The notes: generated from the letters alone by a model not told the origin. Positions 33,615 to 44,265 are shown, counted from the stretch's first letter. The stretch: DNA of 64,000 bases from Piezodorus guildinii (GCA_023052935.1 CM041293.1:172785600-172849599), one strand, 5' to 3'. Made by a program: numbers and translations.

Positions 33615-34399
33615 TTGGGTTGTTTCACGTGAAATGTCCGTTTTTATAGTTTCTGAAATACATATAGGATTTTGCAGGTCTCTGTTGTTTTCTTCCGAAT
33701 GTTTACATATTTAAAGTAAACAGTAACTAATTTTCTACCTTTGCATTATAAACAATAGCTTCCCAATCAATTACCATCTTTTTAGTATACCTCCAAATAT
33801 GAACATGGAAACACGCGATTTTCGAGTAATATTTTTGTAAGAGTTTAAACTCGGCCATTCAGCAGCTGAGGCCGCTAGAAATATTTGCAAGGCGTTGGGG
33901 GAAGGGAGTGTTAATGAACGGACCCTTCGCCGTTGGTTTGTTAAGTTTTCAGCTAGGGATACCGACTTGGAAAACTTGCCCCGAGGAAGACCTCCGTCCT
34001 TAATAGACAACGATGTCCTCAAACATACAGTAGAAGGAAACCCCTACAAAACAGTTAAAGGACTCTCAGCACAACTAAATGCAAGTACCTCTAGCATTTA
34101 CAGACATTTAAAGTGTATTGGGAAAGTTAAAAAGCTCGATACATGGGCACCTCATGATCTCATTGAGCGGCAGCAAGACCCAGAAAATAATGATCAAGTA
34201 AAAAGTGCGTTTTTGGATTTTATTTCACTTCGGAGCTCAGAGTTTTTCAGTTCGAGGATAAAAAAGTTGGTGTCACGTTGGGAAAAATGTGTAGAAAAAT
34301 AAGGTAAATAATTCGAATAAAATTATCGTCTTTTCATATAGTATTTTTAATAAAAATCCTTAACGCGGAAAAACGGACATTTCATGTGACACAACCCAA
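33615..34399 (+). mobile_element. mariner element, larger internal deletion, both ends intact
   Basis: 785 bp between TTGGGTTGTTTCACGTGAAA and TTTCATGTGACACAACCCAA, with TA at both flanks. The N-terminal transposase reads METRDFRVIFL, a stop, then EFKLGHSAAEAARNICKALG, VNERTLRRWFVKFSARDTDL, GKVKKLDTWAPHDLIERQQDP. It then runs straight into ENNDQVKSAFLDFISLRSSEFFS, IKKLVSRWEKCVEK. The PYSPDLSPTDYHLF block is also missing, so this deletion is wider than in the copies at 4599 and 18,957. Confidence 0.92.
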
Positions 34400-34904
34400 T
34401 AATAACTTATAATTATATTTTACAAAGCGTATATTAATTGTCCAAAACGAATATGTAAAGCTAAAACTTACTCCTTATCATCGTTCCTGTATTTATTGCT
34501 TTTATTTAATAAGAAACAGAGAAAATCAATAGTGTTTGATAGTGCTCGGAAATTAATTGTTAGCTTGAGCTTATATTGGGCCAAGTTATTGCATAAACTG
34601 CATCACAAATTAACCCTGTTGTCATCCAATAATTGAAGCTGTTAGCGAGGGCTTTGATTGGCGAAAATTGTAGGGCTTTGTCAGCGAGCATCCGACTGGA
34701 TCCAACTAAATTACGAATCCCGCGGTGGTATCGCAGATTGCGCTGCACCAAACCACTTAGTTAGGGGGCTTCTAGCTAACTCCAATATCCTCTCATATCT
34801 AGCTTACAATGCAGCCAAAAGCGTTCATAACAGTGGCTTTCCCCAGAAGAGCAGGTATCAACCCTTCCTACAATAACAATAATATATATTATTATTGTAT
34901 ATTT
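34400..34904. other. unassigned sequence
   Basis: Short frames around 34,560-34,876 show no known motif. A TAATATATATTATTATTG tract precedes the LINE fragment. Confidence 0.3.
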
Positions 34905-35867
34905 CTACAATTAGGCGGAATCGCTCGACTATTGACCAAATATTTTCCGTACGTCAAATATTAGAGAAAAAATTGGAATACAACGGTGTAGTCCACCAAC
35001 TTTATATCGTTTTTAAAAAGGCTTATGATTCAATAGACCGTCAGAAGCTATATAACATCATGATTGAACAGGGAATACCTAGAAAGTTAGCAAACCTAGT
35101 AGAGATGTGTTTGTCGGAAACATTTCATAAAGTTAGAATCGGTCATAATAACTCCGAGAGATTTGAGGTGCGATCGGGTTTGAAACAGGGTGACTCCCTT
35201 TCACCTGTGTTATTTAATATAGCTTAAGAATATGTCATAGAAAAGGTGATGTGTACCGAGAAAGGCTTAAATATGGGTGAAAAGATTCCGGTTTTGGGGT
35301 ATGCCGATGATCTGGTACTGCTAGGTGAAGACACGGAAACCATACAACTAAATACAAGTGTGTTAATAAAAACCGGTAAAAAAATAGGACTCGAATCAAA
35401 TACCGATAAGACGAAATATATGATCAGTAGCAGAAACGGTGTCGATCTTGGTGATATTGATGTATCAGGTCATACTTTTCAACACGTAGAGAAATTCAAG
35501 TATTTAGGTTCAATTATAACTAGAAAAAATGAAATTCAGGAAGAAATAAAGTCCCGGTTAAAGGTTGCACAACGCGGAATTGCGGAGTTTGTATCCTGTG
35601 AATATAATTGAGCTGATTGCATCGCGGAGACTCAAATGGGCGAGTAAAGTTGTTGGGGGCTCGATGACGAGCGGATTCCGAGAAAGTTGGTATTTGCTGA
35701 TCCGAAAGGTAGGCCGAAGCGGAGATGGGAGGATTGTGTTAAGGCTGATCTCGGAAGCTAGAGCTTGAATGGTGAACATTGGACTAGTCTGTGTAGGCGG
35801 AATTTGGTGGTATCGGCATCGAACCTTCGGGTTCGCTAAGCCTATTATTATTATTATTATTATATTT
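34905..35867 (+). pseudogene. RTE-like LINE, RT core with in-frame stop and internal deletion
   Basis: This copy has the best catalytic core of its family: RRNRSTIDQIFSVRQILEKK, VFKKAYDSIDRQKLYNIMIE, IPRKLANLVEMCLSE, RSGLKQGDSLSPVLFNIA, a TAA stop at about 35,224, EYVIEKV, LGYADDLVLLGED (YADD catalytic pair), then FKYLGSIITRKNEIQEEIKS. At KVA/QRG it skips the segment retained at 884-1316 (NACYYSVAKLL...RRLH). It resumes with HNAELRSLYPVNIIELIASR, RLKW, and a frame-shifted VGRSGDGRIVLRLI. The 3' end GAACCTTCGGGTTCGCTAAG leads into (ATT)n at 35,845-35,866. Confidence 0.92.
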
Positions 35868-36084
35868 CTACAATAATAATTATAAATATACATTAGTAAT
35901 GTATTTTTCTTTTGTTTTTTCTTAGTAAGTTACGTCCTTTCCTTTTTAAAAATAGTGGATATAATTAGTTGACCGTTGAGAATTACTGAAGGAATTAGTT
36001 AAAATGACTATATGATTAAAATGACTTAATTAAAATGACCGCCACCCGGACTAATACCTTCAGTATAAAAAATAGTTAAATAAA
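35868..36084. other. unassigned sequence
   Basis: Short AT-rich spacer containing AATTAAAATGACC-type repeats near 35,996-36,045. Confidence 0.3.
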
Positions 36085-36790
36085 TTAATAACTTCTGATA
36101 TGTTGAACAAAACTTAACACTGAAACTGATTCATAATAATTGATCGATATAGAAACATGAACAATAAATAATAAATTTTCTTTTTGAATAGATATTTGAT
36201 TTGAAATATCAGGCTTGTGGAGCGTCTGTTTGAGATGACAATAGGTACTCGAACAGCTGGGACTTGAATGATGGTAGGGAAGAAGCATGGCGGATATAAG
36301 TAGGTAGGGAATTCCTGAGAGTAGTAGAGCGGACAAGAAAGGAATGTTCAAAACTTGTTGTTCAGTGGGCAGAATATAAAGGTCAGAATCGCGCGATCTT
36401 GTTTAAAGAGAGCGGACTGACAATTTAAATTGCAGAAGTTGGTGGATATAGGGAGGTAGCTGGGAGATAATGGTTTGGTAAAGGAATATTGTCTGCAGTT
36501 AGAGGGAAGGAGCCACTTTAACTCACTGTATAAATGGGTCACATGAGACCTCTTCGGTGTGCCAAGGACAAATCTTAAAATGTATTCATAATTCGCTTTA
36601 GCCTGTCCTCGAGCACCATATACCCGCAGCAGGAGTCAAAGTGGGGGAAAATAAGTGAGGATACAAGGAGCTTACTGGTGGATAGTGGAAGAAGATGGCG
36701 GGAGCGATGGAAAAATTTGAGGGTACTTGTTCTTCGGGAGATTTGGGCAATATGGGGTTTCCAAGAAATATTATACATGTAAGGGATAAA
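36085..36790 (-). pseudogene. CR1/L2-like LINE, C-terminal region
   Basis: The minus strand gives SWKPHIAQISRRTSTLKFFH, RSRHLLPLSTSKLLVSSLIF, PHFDSCCGYMVLEDRLKRIMN in one frame. It continues in another frame with HLYSELKWLLPSNCRQYSFTKP and in a third with FLSALLLSGIPYLLISAMLL. The order matches the frame at 63,523-64,000, which it extends upstream. At least two frameshifts separate the pieces. Confidence 0.85.
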
Positions 36791-37429
36791 ATATTATTTA
36801 TAAGAATACCCGATGGGTTTTATAATGTCAGTCATTAAACACTCTTTCCTAAGAACTCATCCATTTAAATGAATTCCTAGAAGCTTGAATTCCGAATTAA
36901 ATCATTACCAAAGTTTTTTAGACGTCATGAGAAAGATTGTATCTCATGTCCGGTAGCCATTTGGCAGCTATGCAGTAGCGAGCAGTTTTAGTAAGTATTA
37001 CAGCATATATCAAGAGAGCCAAGATTAATTTCGTCCACAGTTATTTTTTTTATTTTTTTTTTCATAGCCCCTTTTGTTAGCTCTTCTTAAAACCTTAGCT
37101 TTTGAATTTTCTCCTTTTTCTGCATTTATGCATTTTAAGGATGTCAGATATCTCTATAATATAAAATTATCTTCTATGAATCTATAATGAAGTGATAGGG
37201 CTCACATTTAGTTTAAGTAGAACCTTAGTCTAATACTAAAAGCTTAATCTTAATATTACACAATTATTACACTCTACGATTATAAGAGGCGGCGTTAAAG
37301 AGTTGAATATATGAAAATGCATTCATGATTAAATGGCTTTAAACTATTTTCTACCATTTTCACAATTAATATTTTCAATTTCTCAATTTAGTGTAAATAC
37401 AACTTAGCTCGGCGGCTCACTCTATTTTT
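36791..37429. other. unassigned sequence
   Basis: I recognise no gene or repeat. A T-rich run lies at 37,044-37,062. Confidence 0.3.
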
Positions 37430-37580
37430 ACTTCCGCTTACTTAAAACTGAAACATGTGAAAAAGGGACATAAATATAGAGACCAAATGACCAAGTCCTG
37501 CAAAAAGGTCTGTGTGTGTGGGCATTCGCTAAGTCTAGCACAAAAACGAAAATTTTATTCGAAGAATATTAAAGTTGGTA
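37430..37580 (-). repeat. Helentron/DINE-like repeat, diverged fragment
   Basis: TACTTCCGCTTACTTAAAAC, then GACCAAATGACCAAGTCCTG / CAAAAAGGTCTGTGTGTG. This resembles the variant at 48,937-49,535. Confidence 0.6.
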
Positions 37581-38103
37581 AGATATTGAGAAATAGTGTT
37601 TTATGTAGGGTTTTTTTTTTTTTTTTTTCTAACTTATATAATAGTATAGGCCTTAAGCATCATTTTTTCGCAATTTCTTAAACTATCTTAAAATTTCTTA
37701 AACTATCTTAAAAATTGCCTCTAAACTATCTTAAAATTACCTCTAAACCACAGAATTAAAAATAGGTACTACTTGTTAATGTGTGTTTTTCTTTGATGAC
37801 CGCACCACCAACCATCTTATTCATCTAATATTCTTATCGATCAACTTAACTCCATCATATTAAGAAGTTTTGATTAAAAAACCATTTGATAAAAACTGCT
37901 TTTTAGGACTGATTAGAAATTAGTTAATATGAAAAAATATTGAATTTCACATCTATGTGAAGGTAAAAACACAGCAGAGATAATGACATATTTTTATTTT
38001 TATTCCCTGTAAATAAGACGTATTATAAAACGATGAAAAACATTTTAGAAACATGCTATCTAAAACACCAATTTCTAAAGCATAATGATTTTCTAAAAAA
38101 ACA

Positions 38104-38147
<44 letters not shown>

Positions 38148-38184
38148 TAACTATATTAGAGACAATGTGTAAATAAGCAATTAT
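37581..38184. other. unassigned sequence with (TA)n
   Basis: It contains three tandem copies of a roughly 20 bp AAACTATCTTAAAAT unit at 37,681-37,745 and a (TA)19 microsatellite at 38,107-38,144. Confidence 0.5.
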
Positions 38185-38284
38185 TTCATAACAAATCCTC
38201 TCCTATACATTGTATACACACATGACATACCAACTCACCCCACCACATTGGCTGCTACTTACGCGGACGATACTGCAATTTTAA
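38185..38284 (+). pseudogene. Jockey-like LINE RT, upstream part of split copy
   Basis: 38,208-38,283 translate as THDIPTHPTTLAATYADDTAIL, the YADD catalytic block of a Jockey-clade reverse transcriptase. The frame is interrupted at 38,284 by the RNase H LINE and resumes at 40,048. Confidence 0.88.
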
Positions 38285-39379
38285 TTTAGTGTAGCTACTC
38301 ACCCTGCTCACGTATACATCTTTAAATCCAAATATTCGGCGAAATTTCAACTAAAGACCAACCCAACCTTACCATTAGCAGAAAGAATGTCGTCCGTTGT
38401 TAACGAGTTAAAATTAATCAATATAACATCCATAGAAAACAAAACACCACCATGGACATTTCTGAAACCCCATGTATATCTTGAGTTGGCTAAATATAGT
38501 AAACAAATTTCCAAATTAATAAATTTTAAAGACCGCTTTGAGAAGATAATCAGCGCATTGCCCAGCCACAACTTAATTTTCACAGATGGTTCTAAATCAG
38601 ATTCATCCACTGGCTCAGCTTTCGTCGCATCAGAATGCACCTACAAGTCGAAACTACATCAATATTGTTCCGTATATACAGCTGAAGTGAATGCGATCGC
38701 AATGGCCCTTGATTATTCCAGAACACTCCCAATAGAGAACTTCACCATAGCCTCAGATTCATTGAGCGCTCTAAAAGCACTACAGAATATGCATTCCAGT
38801 CATCCAGGAATTTTAAGAATCCTGGAATTAACCAAAGTAATGGCTGAAAATGGGAAAAGAATCAATTATGTGTGGATACCAGGTCACATGGAGATAAGAG
38901 GGAATGAAATGGCAGATAAGGCTGCTAAAGAGGCTCTCACTCTCCCTGGTCGTGGTAGGGCACTGCTCACACCATCAGAGCTAGCACGCCCTCTTATAGA
39001 AAATTTATGGAAGAAATGGGATGAAGCATGGAAAAACAGTTATCCAAGCAAATTGAAAACCATTAAGAAAGAAGTAAAGTATTGGAAAACCTCAAGTCGC
39101 AGCAACCGCAGGGAGGAGGTGGTCTTGGCCCGCTTGAGAATAGGGCACACAAGGTTAACACATGGGCATTTAATATGTAAAGAGTTGCCCCCAAGATGTC
39201 AGCATTGTAGGGAAATCCTAACAATTACCCATGTATTCGAGGAATGTCCCTTCTACACTAGACAACTGGACCAAAAGGGAATACCTCACAATGTCGCGGT
39301 TGCATTAGGAAACGATGGGAATAGAATTGACCAATTAATGTGCCTCCTTTCTGAAATGGACTTTTATAAGAGGATTTGA
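38285..39379 (+). CDS. LINE ORF2 C-terminus: RNase H domain plus CCHC zinc knuckle
   Basis: The frame is open from the insertion boundary to TGA at 39,377-39,379; the first ATG is at 38,387 (330 codons counted from there). RNase H would degrade the RNA strand of the RNA-DNA hybrid during retrotransposition. Counting from that ATG, all four catalytic acids are present: D67 (FTDGSKS), E100 (YTAEVNAIA), D124 (ASDSLSAL) and D177 (NEMADKAA), with H167 in VWIPGHM. A CX2CX7HX4C knuckle follows (C271, C274, H282, C287). There are no stops or frameshifts, unlike almost every other frame in the window, so this copy is recent or recently sourced. The RT and endonuclease domains were lost by 5' truncation, so it is not a working element. 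I-, R1- or Outcast-type LINEs have this layout; I cannot choose among them. Confidence 0.9.
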   Translation, partial: FSVATHPAHVYIFKSKYSAKFQLKTNPTLPLAERMSSVVNELKLINITSIENKTPPWTFLKPHVYLELAKYSKQISKLINFKDRFEKIISALPSHNLIFTDGSKSDSSTGSAFVASECTYKSKLHQYCSVYTAEVNAIAMALDYSRTLPIENFTIASDSLSALKALQNMHSSHPGILRILELTKVMAENGKRINYVWIPGHMEIRGNEMADKAAKEALTLPGRGRALLTPSELARPLIENLWKKWDEAWKNSYPSKLKTIKKEVKYWKTSSRSNRREEVVLARLRIGHTRLTHGHLICKELPPRCQHCREILTITHVFEECPFYTRQLDQKGIPHNVAVALGNDGNRIDQLMCLLSEMDFYKRI

Positions 39380-40047
39380 GGACTTCATTTATGTTTATTT
39401 ATTTCTATTTATCTTTATTATTATTTTTTTTCTCATTGAATAGTAGGTAGGTAAGGTGTTTTAGGGCGATAAATTTCTAGATTATTACGCCCGTTTTCAT
39501 TGAATATTGTTTACTGATATAACTTGATATATGTTTATTTTTTACTAACGCTGTCGTATTTATTTTTTATTATAGATTATTCTTATTCTTATTATCTGTT
39601 TTAATCAATATTATTATTTAATACTGAAAAAAAAAAAAAGTTTGTCTTAATTAATTTTCTAAAATGAGCGTATCCGACACTATTTATGAGTCTATTATTT
39701 GTAAATTATGTATTATCTGTATGTATGTATTCATCTATTATGGATGTATTACTTATTATGTATATGATTATTGTCTATTATGTATTATTATTTGTACATA
39801 ATGTATTCGTTCATTTTGTATTATTATTATTTGTTTTAGTGTATTATTATCATTTGTTATATAGGTTCATTATTTATTTTAATTAATATTATTATTTAAT
39901 ATTTCAACTAAAACCATAATTGTCTGTTTTTAAAAAACGTGTATCTTATAGTGAGTTAGGTATTATATATCTAAGTGTATCTTATACTGAGTGTATCTGG
40001 CACTGATGACCAAGATGTTTTGTGCCAATAAATAAAACAAAAACCAA
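38285..40047 (+). mobile_element. 5'-truncated RNase H-bearing LINE insertion
   Basis: A 1763 bp insertion flanked by the 13 bp duplication ACTGCAATTTTAA (38,272-38,284 and 40,048-40,060). It begins in open coding frame, contains the RNase H frame to 39,379, then an AT-rich 3' UTR of about 670 bp ending AATAAATAAAACAAAAACC. Truncation at the 5' end plus an A-rich 3' end and a variable-length duplication are the signature of target-primed reverse transcription. Confidence 0.92.
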
Positions 40048-40300
40048 ACTGCAATTTTAACATCAAACGGCGATCCTATACTGGCCTCACTGACTCTACA
40101 AAATCACATACTGCTACTACAAAATTGGTACACCCTTTGGGAAATTTGTTTAAATCACGACAAATCAAAACATGCAACGTTACAACTATGACAAAACACT
40201 TGCCCACCAATTTTTATCTAAAACAACTAAATTCCTCAGACTAACTCTGTACATTACCTAGGACTGACACTCGATCGAAGGTGACTTGGGGCCTAGACAT
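40048..40300 (+). pseudogene. Jockey-like LINE RT, downstream part of split copy
   Basis: It continues directly from YADDTAIL as TSNGDPILASLTLQNHILLL, QNWYTLWEICLNHDKSKHAT, then CPPIF, IPQTNSVHYLGLTLDRR with stops. The order fits a Jockey RT (LxxHLxxLQxWxxxWxIKxNxSKS, YLGLHLDRRLTW). It ends near 40,300 before a family-A repeat. Confidence 0.88.
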
Positions 40301-40409
40301 ACTACACTCTCTTCCATCTAAATCATCAAATATATAATAACAAACAAAAGTTTCTTTAGACTGTGAAAGTAAGTAAATGTTATAGGTACCCGCACCATAC
40401 TTACAAAAA

Positions 40410-41220
40410 TCTGGTGCGGGCAACACACGACTTTCACTTACCTCCATTTTTAAAGTCAATGAAAGAATTTTCAAAAATTATTAATTATTATCTAAAATAA
40501 TCAGTAAGCTTTATGTTCATTTCATCACTCTCTATTAACATTTAAAAGCTTGTGAATGAGATAATATTTTTTTCTACAATCTTTAGCTTTCCAACGGTAT
40601 ATCATACATGTATAATACTGCTCTTATGTTCAAAAACGAAAAATTTCATTAAAAATATATTTTTTCTGTTTTCTCCTTTAGTTGGGTATCGAATTTATTC
40701 AATTTATATATTTACCTGTTTTTCATCAGCGTTAACAAGATAATCTAGTTATTATTATTGAATCTAAAAAATTAAAGGTACTTTAGGGGAAGACAATTTA
40801 AAATATCGGCATTTAAGCCCTGTCACACCATTTTTATCCAAATAAAACCTACATGATATTAAAGCCCATTAAATTTTACATCGATATAGCGAGTTTAATC
40901 AAAATCGTCGGAACCGTTTTTGAGAAAATCGAAAAAAGGTGCAAAATGCATGGTATAAAGTGCCTCTTTTGGTAAGCTCATTTTAATGAAAAATGTTTTG
41001 TCACGTCTCGGGCGTATAGTTGTCTTAAATATGAAATTTCAGTTTCATAGGACTTACCGTTTCCGCCCGGGATTTACCACACACACACACACATTTTTGC
41101 GGGACTTGGTTATTTGGACTCAGGGGACCCTAAAACGTGTATTTTCGTTGAAAACTGGAATTCGAAAATTTTCACGATCGCAATACTTTCCTTACTATAT
41201 ATAGTAAGTGAAAGTAAAAA
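40410..41220 (+). repeat. Helentron/DINE-like repeat, reference full-length copy
   Basis: 811 bp. Left end TCTGGTGCGGGCAACACACG then ACTTTCACTTACC; body; (CA)n microsatellite at about 41,081-41,093; then CGATCGCAATACTTTC and the perfect palindrome CTTACTATATATAGTAAG (41,191-41,208) followed by TGAAAGTAAAAA. The 12 bp ACTTTCACTTAC near the left end is inverted as GTAAGTGAAAGT near the right. Subterminal inverted repeats, an internal microsatellite and a 3'-terminal stem-loop are the DINE-1/HINE layout. It has no protein coding. Confidence 0.85.
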
Positions 41221-41279
41221 TACATCAAATAAATATGATGGACATATGGTAAACTGACATGAAATAAATGTAGAGACAC

Positions 41280-41720
41280 CACCTATTGGCAGCAGTCTAA
41301 AAATATTCTAAACTAGAAGGCCTTCGGGGCCATCTTCTTTTCAGACGCCTCTGAGGGTTATAAGAAATTGAAGAGGAAGACAGAATTGAAACCATTGAAA
41401 TTGATTAGAGTGGGAATGGAGTTTTTCATGGAATGAATGATACCTGGTTCGGTCTAAATCAGTAACACATGGAACATTAAGGTCTCTATGGATAAGTTTA
41501 TTCGTGGAAAAAATATGGAGCATTGAGGATTTTACGAAGGATTGGATTGTAAGGATTTTATACGAGAGGAATTCGATGGTTTAGTAGATCCCCATAGCTC
41601 TACTCCATAAGTCCAGATTGGACTAATGATAGTCATGTAGATGAGCCTTTTGTAGTTAAGAGAAAGCTTTGACCATATATCTAGTAAGTGTTGAAGTAGC
41701 CTAAAGCGGCGAACATCAAT
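41280..41720 (-). pseudogene. Jockey-like LINE 3' end
   Basis: Sense-strand blocks: KLSLNYKRLIYMTIISPIWT, YGVELWGSTKPSNSSRIKSLQS, KILNAPYFFH-TNKLIHRDLN, VPCVTDLDRTRYHSFHEKLH, then 3' UTR with AAGATGGCCCCGAAGGCC. Indels break the frame. Confidence 0.85.
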
Positions 41721-41854
41721 TTAAAAAACTAAAAGTTTAAAAAATGATTATGATGATCATTTTAAATAAAATAACAACAGAAATTATTATCTACAATAAT
41801 CACATAATTTTATCCTCATGACCCTCATTATCTAATCTTTAGCACGGTATATAT

Positions 41855-42032
41855 TATATTACCACAAACACACGCACGCACAAACACACACACACTAACC
41901 TTTTGGCGCGACTTGGTTATTTGCACTGAGGGAACCCTAAAACGTGTATTTTCGTTTAAAACTAGAATTCGAAAATTTTCATGATCGCAATACTTTCCCC
42001 AACAATATATATTTCATATATAGGTAAGTGAA
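41855..42032 (+). repeat. Helentron/DINE-like repeat, right end, subfamily B
   Basis: CA-rich microsatellite, CGACTTGGTTATTTGCACTG, GAATTCGAAAATTTTCATGA, and the subfamily-B end ATATATTTCATATATAGGTA / AGTGAAAATA. Confidence 0.8.
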
Positions 42033-42427
42033 AATAATAATAACTAGTCATTTAAATTCTTTCAAGGTTAAATTTACTATCAACAGTCACACTGTTGAGA
42101 ATATACTTTCAACCCCTCCTCTTCACCTTCAGCAACCGGGACAAAAGACTCCCCATTTCAGCAAGACACTGTACCCCTATGATGGATGACTTCCCTAACC
42201 TCGCATTCGCTACCCTTCCTCCGTTGCAGAACCGTATTTAGAGTACCCCTCGACCCCGGATTGCTATTCGGGGAACACGGGAGACAAGAAGCTATATCTG
42301 TCGGACTGAGTCAGGAATAGTGGAGTCACTGGGGCGAATCCTGGATAGGAAATAGCGGATCTAGGAAAAACATCAAAGAATAAAAAAATAGATTGATTTT
42401 ATTTTAAAATAAATCGATTAAAACAAA
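42033..42427. other. unassigned sequence
   Basis: 42,120-42,370 is GC-richer than its surroundings. I recognise no frame or repeat in it. Confidence 0.3.
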
Positions 42428-43031
42428 TTACTGCTCTTATGTTCAAAAACGAAAAATTGCATTAAAAAAATATTTTTTCTGTTAATTCCTTTAGTTGGGT
42501 ATCGAATTTATTCAATTTATATATCTACCTGTTTTTCATCAGCGTTAACAAGATAATATAGTTATTTTTATTGAGTCTACAAAATTAAAGGTACTTTAGG
42601 GGAAGAAAATATAAAATATCGGCATTTAAGCGCTGTCAGACCATTTTAATCAGAATAAAACCTACATGATATTAAAACACATTAAATTTTACATCGATAT
42701 AGCGAGTTTAATGAAAATCGTCGGAACCGTTTTCGAGAAAATCGAAAAAAGGTGCAAAATGCATGGTATAAAGTGGCTCTTCTGGTAAGCTCATTTTGAT
42801 GAAAAAAGTTTCGTCACGTCTCGGGCGTATATTTGTCTTAAATATGAAATTTCAGTTTCATAGGACTTACCGTTTCCGCCCGGGAGTAACCACACACACA
42901 GACCTTTTTGCGGGACTATGTTATTTGGGCTCAGGGGACCCTAAAACGTGTATTTCCGTTGAAATCTGGAATTTGAAAATTTTCACGATCGCAATACTTT
43001 CCCTTACTATATATAGTAAGTGAAAGTAAAA
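42428..43031 (+). repeat. Helentron/DINE-like repeat, left end missing
   Basis: From TGCTCTTATGTTCAAAAACG through the body, a short CA tract and the right-end palindrome CTTACTATATATAGTAAG (43,004-43,021), then TGAAAGTAAAAA. It is very similar to the copy at 40,410. Confidence 0.88.
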
Positions 43032-44047
43032 ATATAGATGAACACTTATAAACAATAACAGTTATATTGAGGTATTTTTACAGAGCTTTCCAGAAAACAG
43101 CGAATAATACCTTCACAGCACGTTTTACATATTAAAAGATGTGGCCTGAGGGAAAAGAATAAGAAAAAAAAACAGGCACAAAGAGAAGCTTTTTTCGAGA
43201 TGAATAATCGACGAGGACGGGGAAGGAATACATTAGCAAGAGTGAGGTGCAGCTGAGTCATACGGCTAATAGGTAGCAGCACCTTCGACTCCAGTCAGTG
43301 TTCCTGGACTCCAGGAGATTTAAACTCCAGCCTATCGTTTGTTGCTCTTGTCTTCGTTGCTGTCAGTTTGTTATTTCTATTTGGGGCAGTAAAGATAAGC
43401 TTCCTGTTTGAGCCAGGCGTGAGGAAGAAACGTCAACAGTTAAACTGTTGTTTTTTTTTAAACTGAGTTAAAGTACTCCTACTAGCTTTGTACAAACTGG
43501 AGATTGGTATCTGATCGTCCTCTTAAACATGACATCAATGATTCAATTCGGGAAAGAGTTTATGGTGAAATCTTTTTACTGGGCCGTTTCATATCAAATG
43601 TCCTGTGAGACGAAATGGGTTATTGTGGACTTTATGGTCTTCAACAATATTCACCAAAAGTATGGAGCTTAAGATATCTAGAAGCAACTGAAGTCATACA
43701 GCCATGGTTCCTGAAACAGGGATGTCCGAGGAATTTTTTACAGCTCCGATATTAACAGTCTAGGTACTTCTTATATGACACTAAAAGCCAACATAAGAAA
43801 CTACAAACTATCACACAATATTTCATTATTTATAAATAACTATATTAGGGTGTAACAGTTTATATAACTGTTAACAGGCAACAAACTATTATGAAAAGCA
43901 ATAAAGGAAAATTGCCAATCCCAACTGCTAATTTTAAACCGCTATTTCATTATTAACACGTAAACCCTCAAATTTTGAAAAAGAAGAAAGTATTTTTTAT
44001 TTTATTTTATTTTTTAATTAATAATTAAAATTGATAATGATGATAGT
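43032..44047. other. unassigned sequence
   Basis: 43,480-43,790 has protein-like segments (for example VIQPWFLKQGCP) that loosely recall a transposase WFQQDGxPxH block. I could not find the blocks before and after it, so I make no call. Confidence 0.3.
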
Positions 44048-44265
44048 TTGTTTGTTTATTTATTTAACGTCACTTTATTCTACTGTGGCTAATCGGACAA
44101 TGGTATGGTAGTACTAAATTGTGCCTATCCAGGTTTTATAAGGATAGGAACATCGCACAGACTCGGGACCACCTTTTAACGTCCCATCCGAAGGACGGCA
44201 TAACTAAGGATTTTATACTCCCATTAAAAATCCTAGGACCACCAGAGCGGGTTTAATGATTTTTT
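44048..44265 (-). repeat. SINE-1 body, unit 1 of a tandem pair
   Basis: Tail TTTGTTTATTTATTTAACGTC, body with a small deletion after AAGGATAGGAACATCGCACA, and the hairpin arm AAGGATTTTATACTCCCATT. The head is replaced by CCACCAGAGCGGGTTTAATG followed by a non-SINE segment that recurs after unit 2. Confidence 0.85.

Noticed and set aside
38347..38640. 97-codon minus-strand frame starting MHSDATKAEPVDES
   Set aside because: It is the antisense shadow of the RNase H coding region, whose catalytic motifs are all on the plus strand.
40986..41204. 72-codon frame MKNVLSRLGRIVVLNMKFQF, recurring at 42,796 and, on the minus strand, at 25,982 and 27,649
   Set aside because: It recurs because it lies in the family-A repeat. 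The frame crosses the CA microsatellite and differs by frameshifts between copies, so it is not a conserved protein.
43570..43790. Possible transposase fragment (WFLKQGCP) with a mariner-like CATATCAAATGTCC
   Set aside because: Neighbouring catalytic blocks and paired inverted ends are absent; the match is too short.
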